A DNA stretch of 64,000 nt, from NCBI GenBank assembly GCA_041395725.1, contig JAWKZW010000001.1, positions 4,753,501 through 4,817,500 on the forward strand. Reading direction: 5' to 3'. Within the stretch, counting starts at the first letter, position 1, and each line of letters starts with the position of its first letter. Under the pieces are notes generated by a model, which was not told where the DNA came from, ran no database searches, and saw nothing but the letters and a program-made list of their open reading frames with translations. The translations under genes and the position numbers were made by a program. Shown here one piece after another: positions 8,122 to 18,131 of the stretch. Origin of the DNA: Gammaproteobacteria bacterium. Lineage in GTDB: Bacteria > Pseudomonadota > Gammaproteobacteria > Pseudomonadales > Pseudohongiellaceae.

Positions 8122-9114
8122 TCAGGGGGGTGTCAGTACCAGGCGGAAGCCGATGGTGGCGTTACGCACACCCGGGTCTACACCGCCTCGCACTGCAGCA
8201 CGGATATTGGCCGGGCCGTCAGCGTAGGAACCGCCCCGCATTACCCAAAGCGCGTCTTCGCCCAAATTACCGAGGTCAACTTCACCCCTGTAAGGATAGG
8301 GCTGAAACGGACTGCGGGTTAACTCCCAGACATTGCCGCTCATGTCAGACAGGCCGTAACTGCAGTCCGGGCAGTCGTAGCTTCCCACCGGGCGGGTTGT
8401 TTGCGCGCCAAAGTTGGCCCGCCCCTCCAGCAGCCGGTTACCCCAGGGATAGATCCCGCCTTCGCTGCCACGGGCGGATTTTTCCCATTGCGCTTCGGTC
8501 GGCAGGGTTATCTGCCACCCCTCGGCCAGCAGATCGCGTATCGCCTCGGGAGTCCGTGCACTTTCCAGGAGACGCGCCTGCAGCCAGCGGCCATAGGCCA
8601 GCGCATCGGTCCAGGTAATGTTGGCTACGGGATGGTCCGGCTCGACGGACAGCGCCGCCTGGACAAACGGCCGGCCGGTATCCTGCACGAAAGCACTGTA
8701 CTGGCCTACGGTGACTTCGTATCGAGTGATATAAAACCGCGGCAGCTCCACGGTCCCCTGACGCGAACCCTGGGACCAGCGCTCATTTTCATAAGCCTGT
8801 CGATCCACTGCGGGATTCGACCCCATCAGGAACTCGCCGGCGGCAATTTCCACAAAGCCAAGCATCGGTTCATCAGGTAATTGCCAGAGATCGGGGCGAA
8901 ATCCTTCAATCACAGCGCCGGCAGCTGCGACTTCTGCAGGTTCTGATGGCAGCAATGCCTCACGCCCCTGGACATACATCCAGATGGCTACAAAAGCCAC
9001 CAGTACCGACAGAATAACAAACCCGATTGTGCCACTGCGCTGTTCCACCTGAGTGCTGCCGCTACCTTCACCCCTGGCGGGCCCGGAGCCGGCATTCCCG
9101 CGCTCTGCACTCAT
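8122..9114 (-). CDS. Membrane-anchored SUMF1/FGE-domain protein, cysteine-less
   Basis: From the ATG at 9114 (chosen because it falls 11 bp after the upstream stop; a longer start at 9186 would overlap that gene by 62 bp) the product has 330 residues. A single membrane segment (TIGFVILSVLVAFVAIWMYV) near the N-terminus is followed by a formylglycine-generating-enzyme-type sulfatase-modifying domain. That domain shows GEFLMGSN, LPTEAQWEKSARG, YPWGN, DMSGNVWELT and VMRGGSYADGP...NATIGFRLV. The two active-site cysteines of true FGEs are absent from the C-terminal segment, so it is more likely a PvdO/NirV-like relative acting in the periplasm. It pairs with the RnfD-like gene upstream. Confidence 0.85.
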   Translation of the reverse strand: MSAERGNAGSGPARGEGSGSTQVEQRSGTIGFVILSVLVAFVAIWMYVQGREALLPSEPAEVAAAGAVIEGFRPDLWQLPDEPMLGFVEIAAGEFLMGSNPAVDRQAYENERWSQGSRQGTVELPRFYITRYEVTVGQYSAFVQDTGRPFVQAALSVEPDHPVANITWTDALAYGRWLQARLLESARTPEAIRDLLAEGWQITLPTEAQWEKSARGSEGGIYPWGNRLLEGRANFGAQTTRPVGSYDCPDCSYGLSDMSGNVWELTRSPFQPYPYRGEVDLGNLGEDALWVMRGGSYADGPANIRAAVRGGVDPGVRNATIGFRLVLTPP

Positions 9115-9124
9115 GGTTCTGTGC

Positions 9125-10753
9125 TCATCGCGTCGCGACCAGCGGGTTACAGGCGAAGGTCCAGCCGTGCTGGCAGGCGCGGTCATAGAGTACCGGTCCG
9201 GGCATTTCCATCAGGTTCAAGCCTCCCTGGCGCAACATCAGGCGCAGATCCAGTTCGCGAGGATCCTGATGAGCAACGGTTTCCGGATTCAACAGGTTGA
9301 CGCAGGCAGCCTGGAATTTCAGCTCGCAGGCCCGCGCCAGGTAACCAAGGGCCAGTTCCTGATCCGGCTGTACAATACGCCCCTCGAGATAGTGGATTCC
9401 CAGTTCATTGCAGGCCCAGGCGGAATTATCGCCACAATAGGTGGATTCCAGCTGCAGCAGGCGATCGCAGCTGTTTCCCCGGCCGTCCGCGCAAGCCTGT
9501 TGCCAGAACGGCACGCTGTCACCGGTATGCCGGCCATCAGTTTTCCCCAGCAGACTCATGCAACCGAACAATAGAATCCAGATCGCCATGTGGGCGAGAT
9601 TCGGGCGCAACCCGGCCCACCTTTCATTCCACACGTTAACGATCCGCTCGGAATTTATGGAACGCACGTAGCGATCGATGGCGATGACACTGAGATTGAG
9701 CAGTGGCACACATAGCAGCTTGTCGTAGAAGGTGGGCACACCGATGGCGCCCAACAAGGAATACAGCCCGAACACGCCCAGCCCATACAAGGCACCGAAC
9801 AGAGTCTTGCCCAGCGGTGTCCGCGGCGACGTGGAAGGGTCGGTGATCAATAGATGCAAGCCCAGGAACACCGCCGCCGGGATTTCGGAATCGATGAAAT
9901 AGGGAACTCCCGCCACGGCGGAATACAGGGCACTGAGCCCGAACAAAACCAGCGCCGCCGTCCCTGCGACCAGGGTTATTGAAAAGAAATACATCACCAC
10001 CAGCCCGATTAAAAACAGGAAGGTGTATATATTGGGAGCCAGGGTGAGAGTCGAGGCAATCTCCCGCCCCCAGGTGAGATCCGTTGTACCCGTACTGATC
10101 AGCACCAGTGAAAACAGCCCGAGCGCGAATGCAGAGGGATTGAAAATGTGGACGCTTCTCCCCTCACGCTGCCAGCGGACAAATTCCTTACCCATGAAGC
10201 CCGCGCCAATCATCAGAAACTGCATGTAAAACCAGTCGTCGCGGAACCACAGGAACAGATTGATACTGAGAATTATAGGAATCGGTCCAAATCCCAGCGT
10301 GTACTGTTCGCGACGACTCCAGGCGAGCAATATATCGAAACTGTAGGCAAACAGAAGCTGTCCCACCAGCAACCAGAAATGGGAGTACACGGGTTGCCAA
10401 TAGTAGCCCCAGTAAAGATACAGGCTGCTCTGAACCAGGGCCTGAATGTAGTGTTGGGACCGCAGCACTACCGTGAATGACCGGCTGGACTCATGCTGTT
10501 TCAACTGCACAAACAACAGTCCAAGCCAGACGACGATAAACACTGCCGCTGCCCAGAATGACCAGATCAACGTCGGGTTCTGCTGAATCCTGGGATTGAG
10601 CGACACCGTAAACAGGGCAGCAGCCAGCAACAACGGTAACAGCAGAGCCTGGAGAGAAGTCTGGGCCTGCTGAAGCGCGGCTGTTTGCCCTGCTGCGGCC
10701 AGCTGCATGCCGTTGCCTGACCTGTTCTTACGGTTTGATCTGCCTGTTGCCAT
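9125..10753 (-). CDS. RnfD/NqrB-like membrane protein with C-terminal Sel1-like repeats
   Basis: The product is a 542-residue polytopic protein with about ten hydrophobic segments between residues 25 and 400. The segment LLITDPSTSPRTPLG, followed by FGALYGLGVFG, matches the C-terminal TDP(V/S)S...T..G motif of NqrB/RnfD-type ion-pump subunits and the related UnbU family. In the Nqr/Rnf family the threonine can carry flavin. The tail (about 415-542) is Cys-rich and Sel1/TPR-like (CDRLLQLESTYCGDN, ACNELGIHYLEGRI, ACELKFQAACVNLL). No other Rnf/Nqr subunits are nearby. The SUMF1-domain gene follows 11 bp downstream and is probably co-transcribed. GAAGG precedes the start. Confidence 0.78.
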   Translation of the reverse strand: MATGRSNRKNRSGNGMQLAAAGQTAALQQAQTSLQALLLPLLLAAALFTVSLNPRIQQNPTLIWSFWAAAVFIVVWLGLLFVQLKQHESSRSFTVVLRSQHYIQALVQSSLYLYWGYYWQPVYSHFWLLVGQLLFAYSFDILLAWSRREQYTLGFGPIPIILSINLFLWFRDDWFYMQFLMIGAGFMGKEFVRWQREGRSVHIFNPSAFALGLFSLVLISTGTTDLTWGREIASTLTLAPNIYTFLFLIGLVVMYFFSITLVAGTAALVLFGLSALYSAVAGVPYFIDSEIPAAVFLGLHLLITDPSTSPRTPLGKTLFGALYGLGVFGLYSLLGAIGVPTFYDKLLCVPLLNLSVIAIDRYVRSINSERIVNVWNERWAGLRPNLAHMAIWILLFGCMSLLGKTDGRHTGDSVPFWQQACADGRGNSCDRLLQLESTYCGDNSAWACNELGIHYLEGRIVQPDQELALGYLARACELKFQAACVNLLNPETVAHQDPRELDLRLMLRQGGLNLMEMPGPVLYDRACQHGWTFACNPLVATR

Positions 10754-11109
10754 GAGGACTACCTTCTACTACGTGGTTACTGCGAGGCGATTAGACCCGG
10801 AAGCATAAACCACCTTGGGCCCTATTTCAATTTGGCAGACCAGGCATAACCTGCTGGCCAAGAAGGAAATTTTACCTGTAATCCGGCATCGGTCAGGGAA
10901 GCTGGAAGCACTTCGGCTCGCTGGCAGGTCAGTCAGAGGATTTCCGGCCCCAGTGTACTTTTAGCGAGGGAGTTCAGCGCGTACAATTGGCCGCTTCATG
11001 CCTGCCGAGCCATATTCGACAGGAAAAAAAAAACCGGCCTGTCGGGCCTGCGGCATTCTTTGCTGCCAGGGAAAGACCGACGGCCCAATTGAAATAATCC
11101 GATTCGCTT
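10754..11109. other. Divergent intergenic region
   Basis: This 356-bp region between the RnfD-like gene (minus) and the DUF5916 gene (plus) should hold both promoters. A run of A at about 11023-11032 adjoins a GGCC-rich segment with weak hairpin potential. I see no gene here. Confidence 0.5.
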
Positions 11110-13545
11110 ATGCTCAAGGTCAGAACCCTGGCAGTGCTGGTACTGCTTTTCGTCTGGACAGCCAACAGTGCTGTCGCCCAGCAAACTGACATCGGTCAGT
11201 CACAACCCTCCGGCGGCTTGCTACTCCAGGACGGCAGAAGCATACCGATCAAGCTACTGTCTGTTGACCATGACGAGGCTGACATTGACATCGACGGTGC
11301 AATCGATGAACCGGTATGGCAGCGCATTGAAGTCATTAACGACATGCGGGTTATTATTCCCGACACGCTGGATGAAGTGCCCTACGATACGGAAACACGC
11401 ATCTTTTACACCCGTCGCGGGCTCTATCTTTCCTTCGATATGGAGCAGCCCGCGGAAACGCTGGTCCAGCGAATCAGCACCCGGGACAATCTTCCGCTCA
11501 ATCGAGACCGCATAGGCGTGACTCTTGACACCTCCGGCGAAGGGTTGTTCGGCTATTGGATGATGCTGGCCCTTGGCGACAACCAGCTTGACGGGACCAT
11601 ACTGCCGGAGCGCCAGTACAGCAACGAATGGGACGGTGCCTGGTACGGTGCCACCCAGGTGACCGAGCACGGCTGGTCGGCGGAATTTTTTATTCCCTGG
11701 GGACAGATGGCCATGCCCCAGGAAGATGAAGCCCGACGTATTGGCGTGTACACGGAGAGGCAGGTGGCTCACCTCGACCAGTCCTGGGCCTGGCCACCGA
11801 TTGCCAGATCCGAAGCCATTTTCATGAGCAATCTCCCCCTGCTCGAACTGGACGGCATCAACCCCCGCCAGCAATGGAGTATTTTCCCCTACATTGCCTC
11901 CACCCTCGACCAGGTGGATAACTCGAACAACACCGAGGCGGGGTTTGACGTTTTCTGGCGGCCATCGAGCAATTTCCAGATGACTGCCACGGTAAATCCG
12001 GATTTCGGCTCGATAGAGTCTGACAATGTGGTGGTCAACCTGACTGCGGTCGAAGTTTTCTTTCCTGACAGACGGCTGTTTTTCCAGGAAGGCCAGGAGA
12101 TCTTCAATACCACGCCACGCTCCACAGGTCGAAACGGCAAGCGCCTTGCCATCGTCAATACACGACGTATTGGCGCCCGGCCCCGCCCTCCGGCGTTACC
12201 ACCCGGGCAGCGCCTGCCAACCCGTGAGCGTATCAGGCCGGCCGATCTGATAGGCGCAGTTAAAATGACCGGCCAGGCTGGCGCCCTTCGTTACGGGGTT
12301 CTGGCTGCATCGGAAGACGACAGCGAATTCCGGGTCAATAACCAGCGCTATTCCCAGGTCGGTCGTGACTTTACGGCCTTCCGCCTGATTTACGAAGACA
12401 GTCAGAACGCCGCCTACCGAGGCCTGGGTTACATTGGCTCGCTGGTAACCCACCCGGAATCCGATGCGGAAGTTCACGCAGTGGATTTTCACTACCTCAC
12501 TACGGACGGTCGCTTCCGCGTCGACGGCCAGGCAATCAATTCCGACTCCGACGATCATGGCAGTGGTCAGGGGATCTTTGCCGACTTCGTCTATACGCCA
12601 AGACAGGGATTACAGCACACACTGCAAATGAATTACCTGGATGACACACTGGAAGTAAACGATTTTGGATTCCAGGAGCGCAACGACAGCCGGGAGGTGT
12701 GGTATCGCTTTCAATGGATCAAATCCAACCTGGGCTGGGCCAGAAATTTCAGCTTTAATCCGTTCATTCGTTACGAGGAAAACGGCAACGGTGATCGTAC
12801 CAACAACGCCCTCCCCGTCATGAACATGAATATTACGCTCAACAACCTGGACCGGGTCAGCCTCAGCCTGATGCATTTCCCCAAACGCTATGACGATCTA
12901 AACAGCTTTGGCAATGGCACTTATGCCGTTTCGGAACGAACCAATTACAGCCTGGGTTATTCGACCAACTCCGCGCTGCCGCTCAGCTATAATGTGAGCT
13001 TTGGCTCTTCCGGAGAGTTCGCCGGCGGAACAAACCTGCAGTACAACGCCGGTGTCACCTGGCAGCCTCTTGACACCGTCAATATGTCAGGCGAAGTCAT
13101 CTACAACGACCGGAATGGCTGGCTGATTCACCAGGAAGATCAGAACTTCACCGCTTTTAAGGCGGATCAACTGCGTATCAACGTCAACTTCGACTACTTT
13201 TTAAGCGCCAAGCAACAGTTCCGGATGGTCATGCAATGGGCAGGTATCGAAGCGACAGAAGATGAGTTTTATTACCTGCCGAGTGACGCCCCGACCAAGA
13301 ATCGGGATCTGAACAAAGTCACCAAGCCCGCCGGGCCTACGGACAGCTTCAGCCTGTCTCAATTGAATTTTCAGCTGCGCTATCGCTGGCAGATCGCACC
13401 CTTGTCCGACCTTTTCGTCGTCTACACCAAGGGTGACAGCCGTCGGATACTGTTCGACGAATTCGACGATCTGTTCCAGAATTCCTGGGACGATCCGTTA
13501 GGAGACCAGTTGGTGGTCAAGCTGCGTTACCGCTTTGGCACCTGA
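11110..13545 (+). CDS. Secreted CBM9-like / DUF5916 outer-membrane-type protein
   Basis: The product has 811 residues with a signal peptide (TLAVLVLLFVWTANSAVAQ). Residues about 50-230 form a CBM9-like domain (DGAIDEPVWQRIEVI, TETRIFYTRRGLYLSFDM). DUF5916 begins at about 280 and is marked by NPDFGSIESD, VEVFFPDRRLFFQEG and many amphipathic beta strands to the C-terminal aromatic KLRYRFGT. This is the pattern of a beta-barrel protein inserted in the outer membrane. DUF5916 proteins often sit near exported hydrolases or oxidoreductases; the exact role is unknown. No clear ribosome-binding site is seen, and the next gene begins about 200 bp downstream. Confidence 0.87.
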   Translation: MLKVRTLAVLVLLFVWTANSAVAQQTDIGQSQPSGGLLLQDGRSIPIKLLSVDHDEADIDIDGAIDEPVWQRIEVINDMRVIIPDTLDEVPYDTETRIFYTRRGLYLSFDMEQPAETLVQRISTRDNLPLNRDRIGVTLDTSGEGLFGYWMMLALGDNQLDGTILPERQYSNEWDGAWYGATQVTEHGWSAEFFIPWGQMAMPQEDEARRIGVYTERQVAHLDQSWAWPPIARSEAIFMSNLPLLELDGINPRQQWSIFPYIASTLDQVDNSNNTEAGFDVFWRPSSNFQMTATVNPDFGSIESDNVVVNLTAVEVFFPDRRLFFQEGQEIFNTTPRSTGRNGKRLAIVNTRRIGARPRPPALPPGQRLPTRERIRPADLIGAVKMTGQAGALRYGVLAASEDDSEFRVNNQRYSQVGRDFTAFRLIYEDSQNAAYRGLGYIGSLVTHPESDAEVHAVDFHYLTTDGRFRVDGQAINSDSDDHGSGQGIFADFVYTPRQGLQHTLQMNYLDDTLEVNDFGFQERNDSREVWYRFQWIKSNLGWARNFSFNPFIRYEENGNGDRTNNALPVMNMNITLNNLDRVSLSLMHFPKRYDDLNSFGNGTYAVSERTNYSLGYSTNSALPLSYNVSFGSSGEFAGGTNLQYNAGVTWQPLDTVNMSGEVIYNDRNGWLIHQEDQNFTAFKADQLRINVNFDYFLSAKQQFRMVMQWAGIEATEDEFYYLPSDAPTKNRDLNKVTKPAGPTDSFSLSQLNFQLRYRWQIAPLSDLFVVYTKGDSRRILFDEFDDLFQNSWDDPLGDQLVVKLRYRFGT

Positions 13546-13743
13546 TTAGTCGAACTTATTGATCAGAGGCGCCTTAAAATAACGCGCTATATATTGGCGA
13601 TTCTGACCGATTCGCCCGCTTTTCTATTCCTGCCAGCAGGCGATTTCCGTGCTTGTACACGCCTGGTACGAAAATTGTATTATCTTTGGCAACTGAATGC
13701 CGTTCAGCAGTTACTTATTTTTCTGTAAAGCTGGAGAGTTAAA

Positions 13744-14235
13744 ATGCAGGATAAATCACAATCTGTGGACCGGGACACGCAGGCTGACTCCGGGGCAACA
13801 GGTGAAAAGCCTGCCGCTTCCGAACACGGACCTGAGACCGGGATAAAAGCCCCGGCGCATATCTGGCCACAGTTCCGCAGGCTGTTGGTCTTTCAGGTAA
13901 AACTGTATATTGATGCCCTCAGGGATCTGTTGCTGAGCCCCCTGTCGGTGGTGGTTTTCTGTATCGACGTTGTACAAGGCAACCATGGAGAAAAAGCCCT
14001 GTTCGCCTCACTGTTGAAGTTTGGCCGTAAAACCGAACAGGCCATTAATCTGTTTGATCAGCACGACGCCGACGCCGAAAATTCTCGTGGTATCGACAGG
14101 GTTATCTTGCAGTTTGAAGAGGCCGTGCGAAAAGAATACACGAATGGAAGTGTCTCTGCCAACGCCCGGGACTCCATCGAAAAATCCCTGCAAGGTCTGC
14201 GGGCAAAAATAAAGGGAGCCAGGGAGCCTGAATAG
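13744..14235 (+). CDS. Conserved hypothetical protein, 163 residues
   Basis: CTGGAGAG precedes ATG 13744. The first 35 residues are polar and probably disordered (DKSQSVDRDTQADSGATGEK). A helical segment with one hydrophobic stretch follows (LRDLLLSPLSVVVFCIDVVQG), then an amphipathic C-terminal helix (ARDSIEKSLQGLRAKIKG). I recognise no domain. A peripheral membrane or membrane-associated location is possible. It has its own upstream region and terminator, so it is probably monocistronic. Confidence 0.75.
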   Translation: MQDKSQSVDRDTQADSGATGEKPAASEHGPETGIKAPAHIWPQFRRLLVFQVKLYIDALRDLLLSPLSVVVFCIDVVQGNHGEKALFASLLKFGRKTEQAINLFDQHDADAENSRGIDRVILQFEEAVRKEYTNGSVSANARDSIEKSLQGLRAKIKGAREPE

Positions 14236-14257
14236 CTCCATCCATACCCGCCCCCAA

Positions 14258-14295
14258 TGAAAAAGCGGCGATGATCACTCATCGCCGCTTTTTGT
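14258..14295. terminator. Bidirectional terminator between convergent genes
   Basis: AAAAGCGGCGATGA (14261-14274) pairs with TCATCGCCGCTTTT (14279-14292) around a 4-nt loop, with T-runs on both strands. It serves the 163-residue protein gene and the convergent TonB receptor gene. Confidence 0.93.
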
Positions 14296-14338
14296 ACTGG
14301 CTGGCGCCTGGTCTGCCAGGCTGCGCAATCGGACCGTT

Positions 14339-17300
14339 CTAGAACGACCACCTCGCTCTCGCGTACCAGCGTCGACCGCGGGCATCGAATACCGATGCAT
14401 CGTATGTATTACGTCGGAACAGCGGAATATCCTCGTCAGTCAGGTCGATCACACCCAGAGAGAACTGAGTCTCTCCCAGCGCCAGATTGGACCAGCGCAT
14501 GGTGTAGCTGTACTGCAAATCCCAGGTGTCGTAGCTTGCGACCTTTGGCTTGGCGAAAGCGGCATCAAGCGGATTACGGGTCGGGTTGGCGAGGTAATCA
14601 TCGTGGCTGAGTACCTGATAAGAACCGATATGACGATTAAAAACAGAAAGACGGTGATCATCACGACTCCAGCTGAAACTGATGGTTCCTCTGTTGTCTG
14701 GCACTTCCCGCACAATATTCTGTTCGCCGTCTACACCCGCGGCGTCGAACTTGCCAGTCTCCTGCAGGCCAAGCTCCAGACCAGGCACGTCTTTGACCAG
14801 ATATTCGTCAACGTGGGTGTACTCAATACCGACGCGGAACCGACCCCAATCGTTGTCCCAGCTGTAGCCAGCACTGACGTCGATACCCTGGACTTCGATA
14901 TTACCCGCATTGACCGCCGGCAACACGATGGTTGTCAGTCCCGCATTCTCATCATTCACTGTGCGCTGGATGCCCGGTACCACGTAGGCAGCCGGATTCA
15001 CCACACAGTTGCGGCGATCGTCATAGGTGGACGGATCGTTTGGATTACACGCGATGGGCTGACCATCCGGCCCCCGGCCATCCAGCGGGATGCTGTCGTT
15101 CAGGATAAAGTTATTGGGATCCTGTACCGCCGCGTTGAATGCGGCGATTTCAGGATTCAGCGCCGCCCGCGGAATCAACGGCAGCACACGGTCTTCCACC
15201 TCGAAACGCCAGATATCGGCACCGAGACGCAGGCCGTCAAAGGCTCCGTCAGGAGTCCATTGAAAGCCGATATTGTAGGTATTGGCGTTTTCGTTACCCA
15301 GATCCGGGTTCGGTGCCCCGGAGGTAAAGGAGCTATTGGCGATCCCGTTGTCATTGGTAGCAGGCAGCAGACCGGCACGCACGTCCTGATTCCGGAGAGG
15401 ATCCAGCACGGTCGTGGAGAAAGCCTCAAATGCCTGGTTTACAACCCCGATATTGGGTGCCCGGAACGACTGGGAAAAAGAACCGCGCAGCAGCAGTTCT
15501 TCGATCGGCCGCCAGCTTAAGGCAACCTTCGGCGAAATATCGCTGCCAATATTACCGCCATAGTCCTCCCAGCGCAGGGCAACCTGGGATTCCACATTGG
15601 CCGCGAACGGCAGGGAGAACTCTACAAATGCCGCATTGATACTTCGGCTGTCATCGAAGTTGAAGATACAGCTGGCGCACTCCAGATTATTGGTAATTCC
15701 CTCTTCGAACTGATTGGGTGTCGCGAACAGATCGCCGCCCGGAAAGGGTGCATCTCCGTATCCTGTAATAACTGTCAGGCCTGGTTGATTGATTGCCGGT
15801 GCCCTGCCTGAGGCATCACGTTCCCGGCGCTGCACGCCGGCTGCGAACTGGGCGGTACCGCCGGTCATTTCGAACAGCTCACCGGAAACTATCGCGTCGA
15901 AGACCATCAACTGGTTACGCTTGTCGGCGCGCTTGATGCGGGTGGACATCCAGTCCAACAGCTCCTGGGAATTGGCCAGGTTGGGGTCGGTCAGCGCAGT
16001 CAGAAACGGATTGAAGAACTCACAGCCGCCCTGGCCATGATTAGTACTGGTCAACGCCAGGGAGTAGGACTCCCGTGTATTGAGGATATAGCCCGGAAAC
16101 ACAACATCGAACAGCCCTGCAAGGGGCGCGAAGCTGGAGACACCCAGGAAATTGGCATCGGTTGTACCATTCGGCGTACAGTTGGGGCCGCCAAGGCCAT
16201 TGATGGCCAGTTCCGTCCGGTCTCTTTGCAGTGTCGCCACATTCTGTTCGATACTGGAATCACTCCAGGACAGACTGACATCGTAATTGAACCGGCGATC
16301 GTCAAGGGCGGTGAATTCGCCGCGCAGCCCAGTTTGCACGCCCGACGAAGTATTTTCAGTGGTCAGGTCGTCATCAGTACGAGGCCAGCCGGTCAGCACG
16401 CCACTGCCATACCAGCCGAAACCCGGGCCCCCGTTTGCCGCCAGAATTGGTGCATTAGTGGGTAATGGCGCCACACCATTGCCGAAGAAGCTGGAAAGCG
16501 CGCCGAGTGTAGTAGGATCAAGAAACAGATGGGTAGAGCGGGAAGAAGCGGTGCCGTCCCACTCTCGAATCGTTTCCGTATCGGAATATTGGAAGAACGA
16601 GTAGAACTCCAGTGAATCACTGAAGGTGTGCTCAAAGCTGGCAGCGGCACTGGTGCGTTCCTGACCGATAGCGATGAACTGATTGTCCATATTATCCTCG
16701 ACACAGGTTCCGCTGCGTCTGCCAATGCCGCTGTAACGGTTATCGACAAAGAAGTCACCCTGATTACCGGCGAGCTCGTCACACAGCGGATCTACATAGA
16801 CGACGCCCCGCAGCCCACTGAAAGCCTCGCCCAATGCTGCGCGCTCGGCCTTATTCTGGGCAGTAAGATCATTATCGATGTACCGGGATCCAGCTGCGGT
16901 AAAAGGATTACCCAACACACCGCTGACGCTGAATGACCCTACCCGGCCGGTATTGATGGTCCGGTCCTCATCGAAATACTGGGAATCCTCCAGGGCGACT
17001 GGGTCGCGATTGAAATATTCGCCAGACAGAACAAGACGCGTGTCACCATCGTTAAAACTGGTTCCCCAGATACCACTGATGGTTTCCTCATAAGTACTGC
17101 CGGCTTCCTGGATTCCCTGGGTATCGGCATAGAGCTCCAGGCCTTCGAAGTCGGTGCGCATGATGATGTTAACCACACCGGCTACCGCGTCGGATCCGTA
17201 AAGGGCGGAGCCACCGTCAGTCAGCACTTCAACCCGGTCTGTCATGACCAGCGGGATACTATTAAGATCAACAAACTCCTGGCCAGAGCTGCTCACAACG

Positions 17301-17677
17301 GCAGCCGGGGTAAAGCGCTTGCCGTTTATGAGGGTCAACGTCGAGTTACCTCCGAGATTCCTCAGATTGACCGAGGCCGTACCGGATAGCTGGCCGGCAT
17401 CGTTGGTGCCCGCCACACTGGTATCGGACCCCTGGTTGACTTCGAGATTTCGAATCACGTCCCATATCTGGGATGCGCCCTGGGCCTCGATACTGGCCCG
17501 GTCGATGACATCCACCGGCGACGGCGCATCTTCCGGCGTGCCCCTGAGATAGGATCCTGTGACTACAACTTCTTCAACTTCATCCTGCTGTGCTACAGCG
17601 GACAACGTCAGGGAAGTCCCTGCAATCATGACTGCTAACGTAAGTGCATTACGCTTGCCGGGAAAGGTATTGCGCAT
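14339..17677 (-). CDS. TonB-dependent outer-membrane receptor
   Basis: The product has 1112 residues, with AGGGGG just upstream of the start. The signal peptide ends near SLTLSAVAQ and is followed by a TonB-box-like stretch (DEVEEVVVTGS). The plug domain (about 40-190) shows SPVDVIDRASIE, VNLRNLGGNSTLTLINGKRF, VEVLTDGGSALYGSDAVAGVVNII. The rest is a 22-strand-type barrel ending in the aromatic residue series GRRWYARARWSF. It would import a large ligand across the outer membrane using TonB energy. The ligand (siderophore, peptide or glycan) cannot be inferred. Phased A-tracts lie about 180-220 bp upstream. Confidence 0.95.
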   Translation of the reverse strand: MRNTFPGKRNALTLAVMIAGTSLTLSAVAQQDEVEEVVVTGSYLRGTPEDAPSPVDVIDRASIEAQGASQIWDVIRNLEVNQGSDTSVAGTNDAGQLSGTASVNLRNLGGNSTLTLINGKRFTPAAVVSSSGQEFVDLNSIPLVMTDRVEVLTDGGSALYGSDAVAGVVNIIMRTDFEGLELYADTQGIQEAGSTYEETISGIWGTSFNDGDTRLVLSGEYFNRDPVALEDSQYFDEDRTINTGRVGSFSVSGVLGNPFTAAGSRYIDNDLTAQNKAERAALGEAFSGLRGVVYVDPLCDELAGNQGDFFVDNRYSGIGRRSGTCVEDNMDNQFIAIGQERTSAAASFEHTFSDSLEFYSFFQYSDTETIREWDGTASSRSTHLFLDPTTLGALSSFFGNGVAPLPTNAPILAANGGPGFGWYGSGVLTGWPRTDDDLTTENTSSGVQTGLRGEFTALDDRRFNYDVSLSWSDSSIEQNVATLQRDRTELAINGLGGPNCTPNGTTDANFLGVSSFAPLAGLFDVVFPGYILNTRESYSLALTSTNHGQGGCEFFNPFLTALTDPNLANSQELLDWMSTRIKRADKRNQLMVFDAIVSGELFEMTGGTAQFAAGVQRRERDASGRAPAINQPGLTVITGYGDAPFPGGDLFATPNQFEEGITNNLECASCIFNFDDSRSINAAFVEFSLPFAANVESQVALRWEDYGGNIGSDISPKVALSWRPIEELLLRGSFSQSFRAPNIGVVNQAFEAFSTTVLDPLRNQDVRAGLLPATNDNGIANSSFTSGAPNPDLGNENANTYNIGFQWTPDGAFDGLRLGADIWRFEVEDRVLPLIPRAALNPEIAAFNAAVQDPNNFILNDSIPLDGRGPDGQPIACNPNDPSTYDDRRNCVVNPAAYVVPGIQRTVNDENAGLTTIVLPAVNAGNIEVQGIDVSAGYSWDNDWGRFRVGIEYTHVDEYLVKDVPGLELGLQETGKFDAAGVDGEQNIVREVPDNRGTISFSWSRDDHRLSVFNRHIGSYQVLSHDDYLANPTRNPLDAAFAKPKVASYDTWDLQYSYTMRWSNLALGETQFSLGVIDLTDEDIPLFRRNTYDASVFDARGRRWYARARWSF

Positions 17678-17858
17678 AATATCCCCCTAGATATCTTGTG
17701 GGTATGAACCTAGAACACTGAGCCAGTTTGGACCTGTCTGAGTTTATTGCAAGGGAATGGAGGCTTCAGGGTTATAAATTCTTGTTGATTTTAACTCTCT
17801 CTTTAAATTTCCTATTTTCTTCAATTTTTGCTTTTTTCTGGTCACTTTATAGCGGCTC

Positions 17859-17900
17859 TTTTTGTAATTCTTTTTAATTCTTTTTAATTCTTTCTAATTT
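17859..17900. repeat. Helically phased A/T tracts (10-bp repeat)
   Basis: Four consecutive units of about 10 bp read TTTTT(G)TAATTC, TTTTTAATTC, TTTTTAATTC, TTTCTAATTT. On the minus strand this gives A-tracts at helical-turn spacing, the classic arrangement for intrinsically curved DNA. It lies upstream of the TonB receptor promoter region. Confidence 0.75.
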
Positions 17901-18131
17901 TTCCACATTCAATTCCAGTCTTTTCAGCCAGCTAAAGCTATATTGGGCGACATTCATCAGGCTATAAACCACCTTGCCATATCCCCCTATATTTATCGCC
18001 ACTATTCCCACTATCACTCTGTGGTTTAGCAGGGCGCGGATGACTGAAGCGCATTGCCCAGTCTGTTTGGCCTCTATTTGCAGAAACAGAGACACCGGTC
18101 ATGCTGGTACCAGCCACTCAGCCGCAGAGGC

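Noticed and set aside
8122..9114. True formylglycine-generating enzyme
   Set aside because: The two catalytic cysteines near the C-terminus are absent and no sulfatase gene is in the window.
17874..18095. Minus-strand frame of 73 codons
   Set aside because: Its C-terminal end is encoded by the phased A-tract repeat and it has no ribosome-binding site.
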